DNA from: Antedon bifida
Taxonomy: Eukaryota; Echinodermata; Crinoidea; Comatulida; Antedonidae
DNA length: 64,000 nt
Direction: 5' to 3'
Assembly: GCA_963402885.1 (NCBI GenBank)
Contig: OY727096.1
Coordinates: 22,115,820-22,179,819, forward strand
How positions within the stretch are numbered: position 1 is the stretch's first letter; every line of letters begins with the position of its first letter. The position numbers and the translations under genes were made by a program. Below the pieces are notes generated by a model that did not search any database, was not told where the DNA came from, and saw only the letters and a list, made by a program, of their open reading frames with translations. Below are positions 39,801 through 54,800 of this stretch, piece by piece.

Positions 39801-42800
39801 GTGTAGACAGAGCTTAAGCATGGTTCCCACATTGACGCAATGCTAGAATGGATCATCTGAACTGTCACTTGTGATTGGTCAACTCACTTGCATTATGCTT
39901 ACGTTCTTATGTTGAGTCCAAGTGGGAACCAAGCTTTATTTTCAAATTGCAAACAAACAAAAAAGCAGAATAAAGTATACCTGTTTCACAATTCTGCCCT
40001 GTCCAACCTGAGGCACACTGACATGCAAATGAAGTGACGAAGTTCAAACAGTTGCCATTGTTAAGACAAGGGGAGCTCTCACACGGATTGACATCTGAAA
40101 TTAATAAAGGTGAAAGAATCTGTAAGTTTACCACAAAGCACAGTGGTAATATTAATTTTATTGTACAAATCCCAATTGAAAATATTTATATATTACAATT
40201 AGGTTTCACCTTAATAGGGAATCCGTACAGTAGTAGTTTCAGTAACTTACCAATTTGACAGAACAAACCAGTAAACTCATAAGTACAGAGACATGTGAAT
40301 GATGCAATACCATCAACACATCTACCATTGTTAATACAAGGCTGACTCGCACATTCATCAATTTCTAGGAATAAAACAGAATTGGAATAAAAACGAAAAT
40401 AAAGAACACTAAACACCTCTAAACTAATAAAATAGATAGATTTACATAATTTTATTGTCCTTGTAAAATGTAACAAAAGGAAATTCATCTTCCATTGGCA
40501 AAATACAAAACTGATTAAAACGAACGAACAACGTATAAAATACAGAAAATAATCATATATATATAAAAAGTTAATAATAAGCATATCTCACCTGTTTCAC
40601 ATAATTCTCCTGTAAAACCTGTCAAACAACTACACGTGAACACATCAATGCCATGGGAACACTGTCCATTGTTACGACAGGGATTGCTAGAACACTCGTC
40701 TATTTCTGTACAAAAAAATAAATATTACTATTTAGTACTAGATTATAATATTATATTTCATATTCTGTTTCTGTAATAGTGTTCAATTTCAATTGTTTTT
40801 TTCTCGCACATACACCCCCAACATGTACATAGAGGATGCTATGCAGAGTAGCACAGATATTTACGCACCCTTGAAAAAAATAATAAATATTGACATTTTA
40901 TGTCAGACCTCTTTATTCTTAAGTACACCAGTGTATAATAAGTGTAAAAGAAACGATATAAACAAATTAAATGGAGATTAGTAGGTTAAATTGAAATAAT
41001 GAAAATTGCAATAAAATAGTTTATCCTGGTAAGTTGACTCACCTATATTACATGTATGACCCATCCAGCCTGCAGTACAGCTACACAAGAACCAGTCAAT
41101 ATTGTCAATACACTGACCACCATTGATGCATGGACTACTGGCACATGGCGATAATTCTTCAGACATGTAATGAATACCAAATATTTATTAGTACTTACAG
41201 ACGTATATGCCATTATTTTAAAATGAACACCCCTCAAATGAAAATGGAGCATTCTATATGAACTTTAAACCACTGTTGAACATCTATTTTTTTCAGTACT
41301 GTATATATTTCAAAACAAATATATTACACTAGAAATAGATAGCAGGTGATACATACCAATTTCACAATGAGTTCCTGCAAACTGTGCTAAACATTGACAC
41401 TGGTAGGCATTGAGTCTATCTATACAAGTACCTCCATGAAGACATGGTATGCTTAAGCATTCATTGGTTTCTGAGAAGAAATATAGTAGAATTAGTATAA
41501 AAGCAATTTACTGTTGCATTGACTTTTAAAGTTCTTATGCTCACAATAAGGAGCTTTCTACAGTATTTGTGTTGACCTATGACCTATACATTATTATGTC
41601 ATTTGTTGTCGTCTGCACCTAAAATCCACTACAACTGTTTTGAGGAATTGAGGAATTGAGCAGAGAAAGCACATCCCATCGACTTAACGTTATGTAACTG
41701 TTCCTATGTCCTACAGTAGGTCGTCACAAATCAAAAGCTCTCCCAATATCCACATACCTAGTTGACAAGTATCTCCAGTGAATCCTTCTGAGCATGTGCA
41801 CTGGAAGCCACTTAGCTGGTCAACGCACTCTCCAGCATTTTCACAAGGATTACTAAAGCATTCATTAATTTCTGTTAACAAAAACACAATACAAGCATTG
41901 TTTAAAATACTGCACTAAAAAGCATAAAAACAACCCAGCAGTACAATTTTTAAATATCACATTTTGTATCATGCCAAATTATCCTCCTTGCAGGTAAATG
42001 CCACCCCTCCAAAGTTGATCCAATTTTGTATTCCAACTGCATTGTTCTACATTTCTAATGTTGTACTGTATCCCCTAATAACAATAGTTGTTAAATTCAT
42101 TGCTGTACACAACCTATGTTCTCCCTCTCTGGATGAGTGATAAAGTAAAAGTGTTAGACATATTACCAGTTTCACAATTTCTTCCTGTATATCCACTAAC
42201 ACATGCGCACTGGTAGAAGCTGACCCTATCGATACAGGTGGCGCCATTCACACATGGATCACTGTTACACTCATTGATTTCTAAAGAGAAGAAGAAACAA
42301 ATAATGACGTACTTCAGATACAAAGTTACAAGCATGGAATAAACAACCTCAAAGTTTACAGTACACACTATATTGTCCATAAAGATTTAAGACTTTCATT
42401 TAAAGCTCTGTTTACACTATCAACCTATTGTGATGTGCCCAAATAAGGTAGTGATATGACATCATTATGTCCATATCACATTTTTTGGGTTTTTTTTGAT
42501 AGTGTAGTTTGTCTATTTCATGCAATTTCTCTGTGTGCAGATATCTTTTAAAAGATCCTAAACATGGGATTACTTACCTACACTGCAATCAACCTCCAGA
42601 TATCCTGGCTGGCAGTGACAGACAAAAGATGTAATAAAGTTTTCACAAACTCCTTCATTTTTACAAGGATTCACCTCACATTGATCAGCCTCTGTAGAAA
42701 CAATAGAGTTGGTAAATTAATGGTGTCCTTTGTAACTATCTAAATTTGTTTCTATTTATAGTACTTGCATACACTGGAAATAATCTGTGGTGTACTGGCA

Positions 42801-45800
42801 TTTCATGAATAAGAAGCTCAATCTCATCTCAAGTGGTATTTTAGCCAAGATGGCGGATAATGTTCGAATGTCATATACTCCTACCCCATGTAAAGTATAT
42901 GGATACCTGCAGTAGATCAACTACAAATGTTTGTGTAAGATCTTACCAATTTCACAGTGAGTTCCAGAATATCCTTCAGGGCATAGGCACACATACGCGT
43001 TGATATGATCAATGCATACACCACTATTCTGACATGGTTGACTTTCACATTCTTGTATATCTGCAAAAATATGTTTAATGTGAATGCATATGTAAAATTG
43101 TATATACAAATAAAGTACTTTAATAAATGTGAAGACAGCCTAAACGTTTAGTACTTAGGTTAATGTGAACACATACTTAAAGCAAAGTACTTACTAATCT
43201 CGCAGTTTAAACCCATAAAACCAGCATTGCAATCACACTGGTATGCATTCAGTAGATCAATGCATGTAGAATTGTTTTCACATGGTGATCCAGCACATTC
43301 ATTAACCTCTCGTTCACACAGGAGACCAGTGTAACCTGCTACACATTCGCATTGAAATGCATTATCCAAGTCAACACATAAAGCTCCGTTTGCACACGGA
43401 CCACTTCCACATTCATTGAAGTCTGTAAAAATGAATAAGGTTTTACATAATTTTGTCTTACTCTTTTCCATTCTAATTTGCTTAATTATTATACTGTATG
43501 TATTCCTTTCCTAGTTTCTTTAATTATAAAAAACACATACTTATTTCACAATGGACACCAATGAACCCATCTGCGCATGTGCAGACATATTGATTGACAA
43601 GATCTTGGCAAGTGCCACCATTCAAGCAAGGGTTACTTGAACACTCATTCAATTCTATAAATAAAAATATAAGGAAAAAATTAATCAATGTTATTATACA
43701 AAACATTAAAACACTACAAATGAAATATCAGCATGTCATATGATTTGTAATACAGTACTTACCAATTTCACAGTTGGTACCCGAGTATCCTGCAGCACAT
43801 TGGCAGAGATAAGCATTTACTTTGTCTTCACATACTGCACCATTAAGACAAGGATCACCAATACATTCATTTATGTCTGAAATTTAAAGGTTAGTGTTGA
43901 ACAAAAATAATGACAGAACCGTCAATAGCAAACTTTACATAATAAAGTGGTCTTTTTCTAACCTTGTTCACACCGACTTCCCATATACCCTGCCACACAT
44001 TGACACTGAAATGCGTTGACCTCATCAAGACATAAACCCCCATTCACACATGGATTGCTTTCACACTCATTGATGTCTAAAAGTAAAAAGAAAATCACAT
44101 ATTATGTATAAAAGCTGTATGAGAATAATATATACATGATCAACCTGTTCCCTTATTCTCTATTCCTTGATGTACTTTATCCCTGAGATTGGTCAGCCTA
44201 CCTGTAGCACACTGAGCTCCAGTAAATCCTGCACTGCATTGACATGCATACGCATTATCAAGGTCAAGACACAAGGCTCCGTTCAGACACGGACCACTCA
44301 GACACTCGTTGGATTCTAAAACATTTTGAAAAAAAAATCATATAGTATAACATGATATTACATAAAATAGTAATCTGAATAATGTGATACACATATCAAC
44401 ATCCCCACATATCCTTTAAACAGATACATTTAGTCATACCTGTCTGGCAGTTGGTCCCTTGAAAGCCTGCATTGCACACACATGTGTATGCATTAACCCT
44501 GTCAATACACAGTCCACCATTGAGACATGGTGCTGCTGCACACTCATTAACATCTATAAAATATAACAAAAAACACAACTATAAGTAGTAAAGAAATATT
44601 TTAATGGCAAAACAAAAGAAAACAAGATTCATATCTACCTCCATATAAGGAAACTTAATTTTCATTTGTATTGTATGAATTCAAAGTGAATAAATTGCTG
44701 TAAGCGGGAAAAATGATCTTTAACAATGGCTCTTTGACAAATAATATTTCTATAATATTTGACAGTGCAAATGGAGTACTGTACCTGATTCGCATCTGGT
44801 TCCAGTATAGCCAGCTGTACACGTACACTGAAAACCATTGACATCATCCTGGCATGCTCCATTATTTTCACAGGGGTTACTTTCGCACTCATCAATGTCT
44901 GTAAAACACAGTGGTAAAATCATTATGTTATAAATAGACACACCATACCGATGACAGCTTTTTAATATTGCTTTTGTCTCTCCTCAGCATTGTATATTTA
45001 TATCAGCATTGTATATTTGCACTGATGAAGGGCTAGTGTTGCCCGAAAGCTCTGCTAACTTTTCTGGCTGTTTTACTTATCGTTTTGATTTAGCTTTTCG
45101 CTTTTTTTTTGTATCTCTATTGAGATCCAGCCACTGATACCCACAGCATTGTCATATTTTCAGTATTAATTTGCCTTTGGATTTATTTGTATTTTCTTTT
45201 ATATTTTTGTATACACTGTCGAAATGAATAAAAAAAAAATTAACCACTTAACATCTTTCTTACCTGTTTGACAAGAATTGCCTGTGAAACCTGATGTACA
45301 TGTACAACTATATGCATTCAATTGATCTTGGCAAGTTCCACCATTCTGACATGGACGGGTAAGACATTCATCCACCTCTGTATAGTAAAAGGATATGTAA
45401 ATAACATGGTTTCTGTGTATAAGCATGAAAAGGAGTTTGACAAATCACATACACATGATCATCATCTGCAATCTCTCATTAAGAATAATACAGTACCTGC
45501 CTTCTGGATCTTGTTCAAACAGTTCAATTCAAAATCATCTCATGGCAATGAGAGTAATGAACTTGTCCACTGTTGTCCACTAATGATTTCCTTTATATTT
45601 TACTTTAAAATAGTATAAACTGTATGATATAAAATACTGTACCTGTTTGACAAAGATCCCCAAAATAACCAGGAGCACATGTGCATTGAAAGTTGTTTAC
45701 TTGATCAGTACAGAGTGCGCCATTTCTACAAGGGTTAGTGGCACATTCATCAATATCTGAGAGGAAAACAAAAGTAATGCATCAATAAAGGAACACAATA

Positions 45801-48800
45801 AACAATATAATTGCATCCGACATCAGAGCTGTGTTACCATATACAGGTAGAAATATTAAGACAACTAGACATTGCAGCAACTGTTGGTTTACCTATATTG
45901 CAATTTGTTCCTGTAAAGCCACTAACACATTGACATCCAAATCCATTCACAAGATCGACACAAGTTGCTCCATTCTTACATGGCCGTGTTGCACACTCAT
46001 CAATTTCTGTTCAAAGAAAAAGAAAATGTGTTATCTGAACAGCTACAGCTTGTAGTAAATAAATTGTTGAAGAATCAGATTATTAAAGATGACAAAAAAA
46101 ACATACAGAATATAAAAATTCAATGTAAAGCTCTGTCTACGCTATCAAACTAACAAAAATGGTATATGCCCATATATTGGCATGATGATGTCATATCACT
46201 ACTGTATTTGGGCACATCACACCCTTTTTGTCAAACTAGATTGATAGTGTAGACAGAGCTTTATAGAAGGAAATCAAATATATTGAGCTTTAAAGATATC
46301 TGGAGTACAGTTTCATCAAGAATCAGATCAGAGCAACTAGATCGTATGAATGTCCCAGATTTAGAAGTGTTAACAAACAAGACGACAAAGCGACGAATGT
46401 GTAGATCAAGTTGAAATAAGAAAATGAGATTTATCAATAAGATTAAATTTAACAGAGAACTGGATAGTTCCTGTGACCAGACAATATTAGAAATATTAGA
46501 AATATGACACCAGAGTATTCCTATGAATTAAGTTACCAGAAAAATAACTATGATGAATGTCCTAAGATTCAGAAGTGTTAAACAAACAAGCTGAAAAAGC
46601 GAAGAATGAGTGGATCGTCAAGACAGAAGATGAACAAAAAAATGTAAGAGATTTTCAAGAGAGAGAACATGAGGAAGCATTGGATAGTTCCTGTGACCAG
46701 ACAGAAAAAGTATGAACTAAAGGTGACTTCAGTTACCAGTTTGGCAGCGACTTCCAACATATCCAGAAACACACTGACATGTGTAGGATGATGATGCACC
46801 TACACATACTCCATTGTTTTGGCAAGGATTACTGCTACATGGGTCTGAAGCTATAATATATAAGAAACCATAAGAACATACGTTTATATAGGTTACAGCA
46901 GTAAATGTATTGCAGTAATTATACTATTAATTATCATTGATATAAAACTATATTTTACTTCTATACTAAAACAATTGAAGAAATTCAGACTAGGTGGTTC
47001 CAGGCCAAACAAGTTATAAGATAAAATTGATATTGACACTAAGAAACTATATTATAGGCCTACTCCTGTAATAACACAATTGAAGAAGTTTAGAAGAGGT
47101 TGTTTCATGCCAATTGAGAAGATATACAGGAGCACCAGAAGATATAGTAATTAGAGGCTCCATATCAGTTGAGCACCGTAAGAATACAAGAAACAGAAAT
47201 TATTCATAATTATTCAACTGACTCAAATGAAACAGGCCTAAAAGGGTCAAAGGTTGCAGATCAATCAAGAATGCCATCAAAATTAAATTTGTAAAATTAC
47301 ACTTCTGGCATTTCCTTCCAGTAAAGCCATCTTGGCATTGACATTTAAAACGGTCGATTAAATCTAAACACACCCCACCATTTTGACACGGAGCACTTGC
47401 ACATTCATTTATTTCTACATATCAAAAACAAATCAGTTTTGTTGAAATACAAACATCTATAAAGCAAAGGTTATGGTTGGTTTAACAAAGTGAGTTTTCA
47501 GGATGAACAATCTTGTTATTAGCCTGTCTTGACCTTTTCTCTTTATTTGTTTATTTTTTAAGGCTCGCCCACCTCAAGATGTTTGTCTTCATCTTTCCAG
47601 GCATCTGTCTCATTCTCTGACCTATTATCATTATATTTATGCATTGTATTTTTCCTTTCCATGTTGTCAGAGTTTGTAAATAAATGTTATGAAATGGAAA
47701 AGAAATTCTGTATATAAATATATGTATAATTCTAACAAAAACAAACCAGTTTCACATCGTTCTCCTGTGAATCCATCGGCACATTCACAAGTGAAGTCTG
47801 TGGAAGAACTCACACAAACTCCATCATTTTCACATACAGCTTCAATACAAGGATCTGTAGCTGAAATCATAAAACAGAAACATTGAGTAGATTTAACCAC
47901 GAAGAACGTCATCATCAATGTTGTCATAAATCATCCATCCCATCATGCATCTTATTAATGTCATCATCAAAGTTATCTTTAATGACACCATAATCATCAA
48001 CATCTTTGATGCCATAATGATTAATGTCATCATTTTATTTATACCTGTTTCACAGGTGTCTCCGGCAAACCCTGGAGCACAATCACAAGTAAAACCATTG
48101 ACTGCATCTACACATACTCCGCCATTAAGGCAGGTCACTTCTTCTGGGCAGTCATCTATATCTATAAACAAAACAAAAACACATTGTATGCATCAAATAG
48201 AATAAGAATAAGTCTGTATCTTGCACAAGCTTGACACATTCAATCAAACTTTCATTATTTTAGTGCTGTACCTTGCAGCAGCTATAACACGCTCATTCAA
48301 ACTTCCATTATTCTAGTGCTGTACAGTACCTTGCAGCAGCTATGGCACACTTATTCAAACTTTCATTATTGTAGTGCTGTACAGTACCTTGCAGCAGCTA
48401 TGGCACACTTATCCAAACTTTCATTATTGTAGTGCTGTACAGTACCTTGCAGCAGCTATGGCACACTTATCCAAACTTTCATTATTGTAGTGCTGTACAG
48501 TACATTGCAGCAGCTATGGCACGCTCATTCAAACTTTCATTATTGTAGTGCTGTTACCTTGCAGCAGCAATGGCACGCTCATTCAAACTTTCATTATTGA
48601 AGTGCTGTACTTTGCAGCAGCTATGGCACGGTCATTCAAACTTTCGTTATTAAAGTGCTGTACTTTGCGGCAGCTATGGCACGCTCATTTAAATTCAGTA
48701 ATGTAGTGGTGTATTTTACGCAAGCTATGGCACGCTCATTCAAACTTTCATTATTGAAGTTCTGTACTTTGCAGCAGCTATGGCACGGTCATTCAAACTT

Positions 48801-51800
48801 TCATTATTGAAGTGCTTTACTTCGCAGCAGCTGTGCAACACCCATTCAAACTTTCATTATTGTAGTTTGTACCTTGCAGCAGCTATGGCATGCTCATTCA
48901 AACTTTCAGTATTCTATCATCTTTTGAAATACCAGACAGGCACTTTATAAGGAATCACATAGTCCCTCATGTCTGTGGTTGTACTATATATTAATTTGTA
49001 CTTACTAATTTCACAATTAGCCCCTGTAAAGCCAGATGAACATATACAGTTGTAACTATTTAAAAGGTCCAAACAAAATCCATTATTTTGACAAGGGTTA
49101 CTGGCACATTCATTGAGCTCTGAAAAGAAAAGGATTAGTTATACAATATAATATCCAAAGGAACTCATTTTTATGAGGGTTTCATGAACATGTCTCCTGT
49201 CTATCTCTACAAAAAGGTATATTATGCCAGGGCAATTGAGAATGAGTGTATATATGCTTCACAAATTGTATACTTAATTGTTTGAAGGTTTGCATGGCAA
49301 AATCAATTCTCACTCACCATATTGATCGGAACTTCAAGAAACTCAACAGTTTATTTCAGAACTAAATATGAAGCTATGCAACAAACTTTATACCAACATA
49401 AATGTATATTTAAATGTACTTTTATGCAAACAACTTACCTGATTCACAATTTGTACCAAAGAATCCACTTAAACATGTACAGGTATACGATGCCAACCCA
49501 TCTGTACAATCTCCTGCACCACACGGATTAGGGACACAGTCATCAATATCTGAAATGAGTTAAAACGGCACAATTGATTACATTTTAAATTCTTGTTACC
49601 TATAGTGTTGTCTATAAGCAGAACATATTGTAAAGCTCTGTCTACACTATCAAATTTTATGTAACAAAATAAATGTGATGTGACCACATATGGACATGAT
49701 GATGTCATACCACTTCCATATTTGGGCACATCACCACCATATTTGGACACATCACACTTTTTTTATTAAGAAGTGTACTGAAGGGCCTTTTTTCAAATAA
49801 AGTGAGAAGTGAACATTGTAAAGCGTGTAAGCTAGCAGCCACTATAACCTCTTGTTCTAAGCCTTTCATATACGTACAGTATGTATGCATAAGTTAAGTT
49901 AAACCACGACTTGAAGAATGGCAATGTGTCAATATAAATAAATAAACAAATTAAGTTCATACCTTGATCGCATATATCTCCTTCAAAGCCCTCTGTGCAC
50001 TCACACCAGAAGGCTTCTGTATTTTCATCGCATCGAGCCCCATTCTGACATGGTTGTGATAAGCAAAGTGCAATTGCTATAGAGCAAAATATAAGTATAT
50101 CGAAATTAAATGAATTAATACATCTATCTAAAGGTAATTTAAATGTTTTGTCTGGTCTGGTCTAAATTAGTAAGTATATCTTTCCGAAGAGTGAGTGTTC
50201 ATTGGCGCTGTTGGATTTCATGTTCAGAATCACAGTATTTTTTGTAGAAACTGTTTTCATACAGGAAAAGAATTTTTTTTAAGTGAAAAAAATTTTCAAC
50301 GATCGTTAAATGGTGTGTACTTTTGCATGCCATGTGACCCACAATCGTCCAATAAAATGACAGGAATGTATTTAGGTGTTATATAATATTCATTATGAAA
50401 TCATAAAGACAATTTAAAAATGTTGGTTCTAACCCAATAAACTGTAAATAATTAAACATTCTTGCATTCATTTTCAGAGAGTTGTTAATATAAGCAAATT
50501 CACCAATCGCACTTAAAGGTTAAGAATTTGTAGTATTCACTTAGATTGTAAGTGTTTCCCTTAGCCTAAGTGCTATTTGTGAATACAGGCACAGGTACTT
50601 ACCAGTTTGACATGATAAGCCTACAAACTCTGGAGGACAAGTACAAACGTATTGACCAATCTGATCTTCACAAACACCTCCATTCAAACAGGGATCAGCT
50701 GCACATTCATTTATGTCTGCAAAAACATTTCATTTAAGTTAATGATTATGAGTTATGCATCTACATATTATCATATACATATAATGTTTATAGGGTTATA
50801 CCTAAATTACAATAGTAAAGTAGTAGTACATGTATGATCAATTACCATTCTTTCATAGAGAACTACTGTAGTAAAGGAATTCATTTAAGGTGAATGTTGG
50901 TACTACAGTATTATAGGATAAAGGTGATTTGTTATACAGTGGTGGATCCAGGATTTTGAAAGGGGTCCTTAACTTGTATTCGCCTATGGTATATGCAAGT
51001 TAAACATTCTATTCTTACCTAATATATCATATACATTTTCCCTCTAAAAGTGAAAAACTTTTAGAAACTTTTAATCATACATGTATTGTTACAAATTTGA
51101 TTTTAATATTGTACATTTATTTTTGTAATTCTTTATTTTATTTTGCTTGTATAATTGTTTGTCTGGAGTTGGAGAGACAGGCCTTTGGTGATAGTTGTCT
51201 TTGACAGCTCCTGTCTCTCCTCGGTGCTCCCTTTTTATTTCTATGTTTCACTGAAAAGAATAAATAAAATAAACAAAACAAAAAGTACACTACCTATTTC
51301 ACAATCTGAACCTTCAAATCCTGCTAAGCATTCACAAGTATATAGAGCCAAGCCATCCGTACATTCACCACCATTTTGACATGGATCATTTTTACAGTTG
51401 TTAGGGTCTGTTGAGATAAAAAGTTGTAAGAAAAACAGATACTATGTTTTCATATGTGGAGTAAATTACAATTCAATGTATTTGTTTGCCTGTACATTAA
51501 ATGTTAGGCAGTGCATGTGAGCATACTTATATGGTTTGGAATACACTCACTATTTCTACAGCGATTTCCTGTATATCCTACAATACAAATGCAACGGTAG
51601 CCGTTCACACGGTCCTCACATGTAGCGCCATTCAGACATGGGTTGGTGGCACATTCATCAATATCTGGAAAAAAATTTCCCAAATAAACTTCATATATGA
51701 ACAAAGCCAACCAACACTATAAAACTATATGTGACAAAAAATGTGATGTGTCCATATATGTACATGATGACGTAATATCAACTACCATACTTTTTTGTCA

Positions 51801-54800
51801 AAATAGTTTTGATAGTCTAGACAAGGCTTAAGACCAGTTAATGCTTTGTAAGCAAATCAATCGTTATAACGTTAGTAATCTAACATGAGGATGGTCATAA
51901 AACACTACTCTTTTACAAAGCTTTCACAGAAAATGTTGTAATTGATGTTGTGTTAATAGGACAAACTCAGTTCCTGCATATTAAACTTGTTGGATTGTTC
52001 TTACTGTACTTTGTTTATTAAACTCATTTACCTTCTTCACACTGGAGGCCTTGGTAACCATCGGCGCATTCACAAATGAAACTGTTTACTGCGTCAACGC
52101 ACACTCCCTCATTCTGACATGGACTTGAGCCACATTCATCAACATCTGAAAAGAAATAAGTTTCAAATCCTCTCAATATATCACTACTACTACTCTTATA
52201 CATCAACATTCCTCTTAAATTAGGTTGGTTAAATGTTTAGAAATAATCATAATAGCGAGAGAGTGAACTAGGCAACAGTGAAGTGATGTAAATCGTCAAA
52301 TGGTTATGACCTCTTTTTAAGCTGTGATTGTGTTGAAGTAGACCGTCTAGTTCTTATAAAGGCCAACTCAGATAGCGTTGTACAACAAGACCTGACGAGT
52401 AATCTCGTCAGGAGAAAACTAAACTTGTTTGAAGTTCTTGCGACGACCTAATAACTACGCCCGATGATATCTCAATACAACTCGTTTCGTCGGGATTCAA
52501 CTCAGACAGCACCGACATGTCAAGACCGTTCATCTGGACTTGTCAAATGACAGTCTGAGTTGGCCTTTATATGTATATAAAAACTGGTAAGTTCAGGTAT
52601 AGTGGCTAAACGTTAACATCAATAACTATCTTTTTATCTGGCTATATATGTGTTTTATTTATTCTAAACATTAAAATCTACATTTAAATGACATTGTATT
52701 TCAACATACCAACTTGACAATGAGTACCCTCAAAACCATCTAGACAATTACATGTGTAACGATTATCTTCCTGGACACACACCCCGTTGTTGAGACAAGG
52801 GTCGCTTGCACATTCATTTAATTCTGAAATCAAACAATTATCAGCAAATAATATAATAATATGAGTAAGTTTTATAGTATAATATTGAGCTAAATTAATT
52901 GTAAACTCAGTTTTAAGGCCATACATACTATAATTGAAATACAAGTAATTGCAATGACATCCATATATGGAAACAATATTTCTTTACAACCATATATAGT
53001 CATGATGTTTCTATATATGGTAAACTTACCTAATTCACACTGATCACCATCAAAGCCGTCCACACAATTGCAGGTGTATGAATCGTGTCCATCAAAGCAG
53101 GCTGCTCCATTCTGGCATGGGTTACTTCCACACTCATTCACAGTTGATACAACTAAAATAACAAATTAAGTTAAAGTTCATGTAGATTTTGGTCAGTAAT
53201 GTAACAGCTATGAGCGCTCACTGGCTAAACCCAGGGGCCCCGGCGCTTATGGAGCCCCCTGAGCAGTACCCAGAAGAAAAAACAGGCATTAAAATATATT
53301 TAAAAAGGCTAAAAACGCTTAAGGCCTCCAGCATTGGAGGCCTTGGATTAGGGCCTTAGGGTTCCTAAACTAGGGACCTTAGGCCTCTGCGTTACGCCAC
53401 TGATTCTGGTATTACTTGGCAGAGTTCATGTAGATTCTGGTATTACATGAATTATTAAAGTTAGAAATATTTAGGCTTTCTTATTAAAAATCTACCCTAT
53501 ACTTGTTTCGTTTCAAGGGAGTGGATTTCCATGCTTACCAACTTCACATGTAGTGCCAGTAAATCCATCAGCACATGCACAGTCAAACCCATCAATATGG
53601 TCAATGCATTCACCGCCATTCATACATGAAATACCACTACAATCATTTATGTCTGGAACAAATAATATCCCATACATTGTTAAAACATTTTCCTCTGGTT
53701 TCGATTAGTATATTGAGATGTAGTTCATTGATTGTAAACCAGTATAATTTAACTTACTTTACGACAGTTTCATCAAGCTGTCAACACACAACAACTTGAC
53801 AGCTTGAGAAAACTGTCTTGAAACGCAAGTTAAATTTATACTGGATTACAATCAATGAACCACATCTCAAAAAGGGAAATCAACAATGAAAATTAAAATG
53901 TGTTTTTTAAATCCTGTATTACTTTTGTTAATTTAATTTTTTTTATATTTTGTACATAATTTAGTTTAAGTTTCCTTGTTGGTCTATTGTTAAATCATGG
54001 ACGCACCTTCATTCAAGAAGCTTCCAAATAAATTATTATTATATTATCCCATAAATTGTTTAAAAGTGACTTTCATACCACAAAAGAAAGTAAAGAGATA
54101 GTACTGGTAAAGATTAAACTTAAACAAGTTTTCTTTCTTACTTGATTGGCAGTTTTGTCCACTAAAACCTGGTGCGCAGTTACAACTGTACGCATTTCCT
54201 ACCGTTAGACAAGCGCCTCCATTAGTACATGGATTCACCTCACATCCAAGTGCTATGAAAAAAATACAAACAAAAGTTTTTCCCCACAAAATGTTGTAAA
54301 CTAGAAATTATCAATATTTTTTTTTTTTAAATTTGTATCATAAAAACTAAAGCGACAGTAAGTCTAAAACATTTCAGTATATATTTCCAATATATATTTG
54401 TTTTCTTACGTGTTGTAAGGTACACTGCACGTGACGTATATTCTGAACCATCAACAAGAGCAGACACACTAAAAGAATATGCTGCTCCAGGTGTCAGGCC
54501 ATCAATGGTAGTGCTTCTTGCTTCTCCATCAGCCACAGCAACCTGTTGGCTTCCGCCACCACCACCACCTCCGCCACCACCATCCTCTGAACTATAGCGG
54601 ATGAAAAACGAGTCTGGTGTTGGCCCTTGGTAGCCCCACATGACATTGGCACTGGTGGATGAGAATTCTGTGATCTCACCAGCTTGTGGCGAACTGACAC
54701 CTAATGATACAAAAGTGTTATTATTTACTTAAGCTCTGTCTATACTAATTTGACAAAAAATGTGTGATGTACCCAAATATGGTAGTGATATGGCCAAATA

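Noticed and set aside
48217..48915. CRISPR-like regular repeat array
   Set aside because: The window is eukaryotic, the units are contiguous without unique spacers, and lengths vary: a minisatellite.
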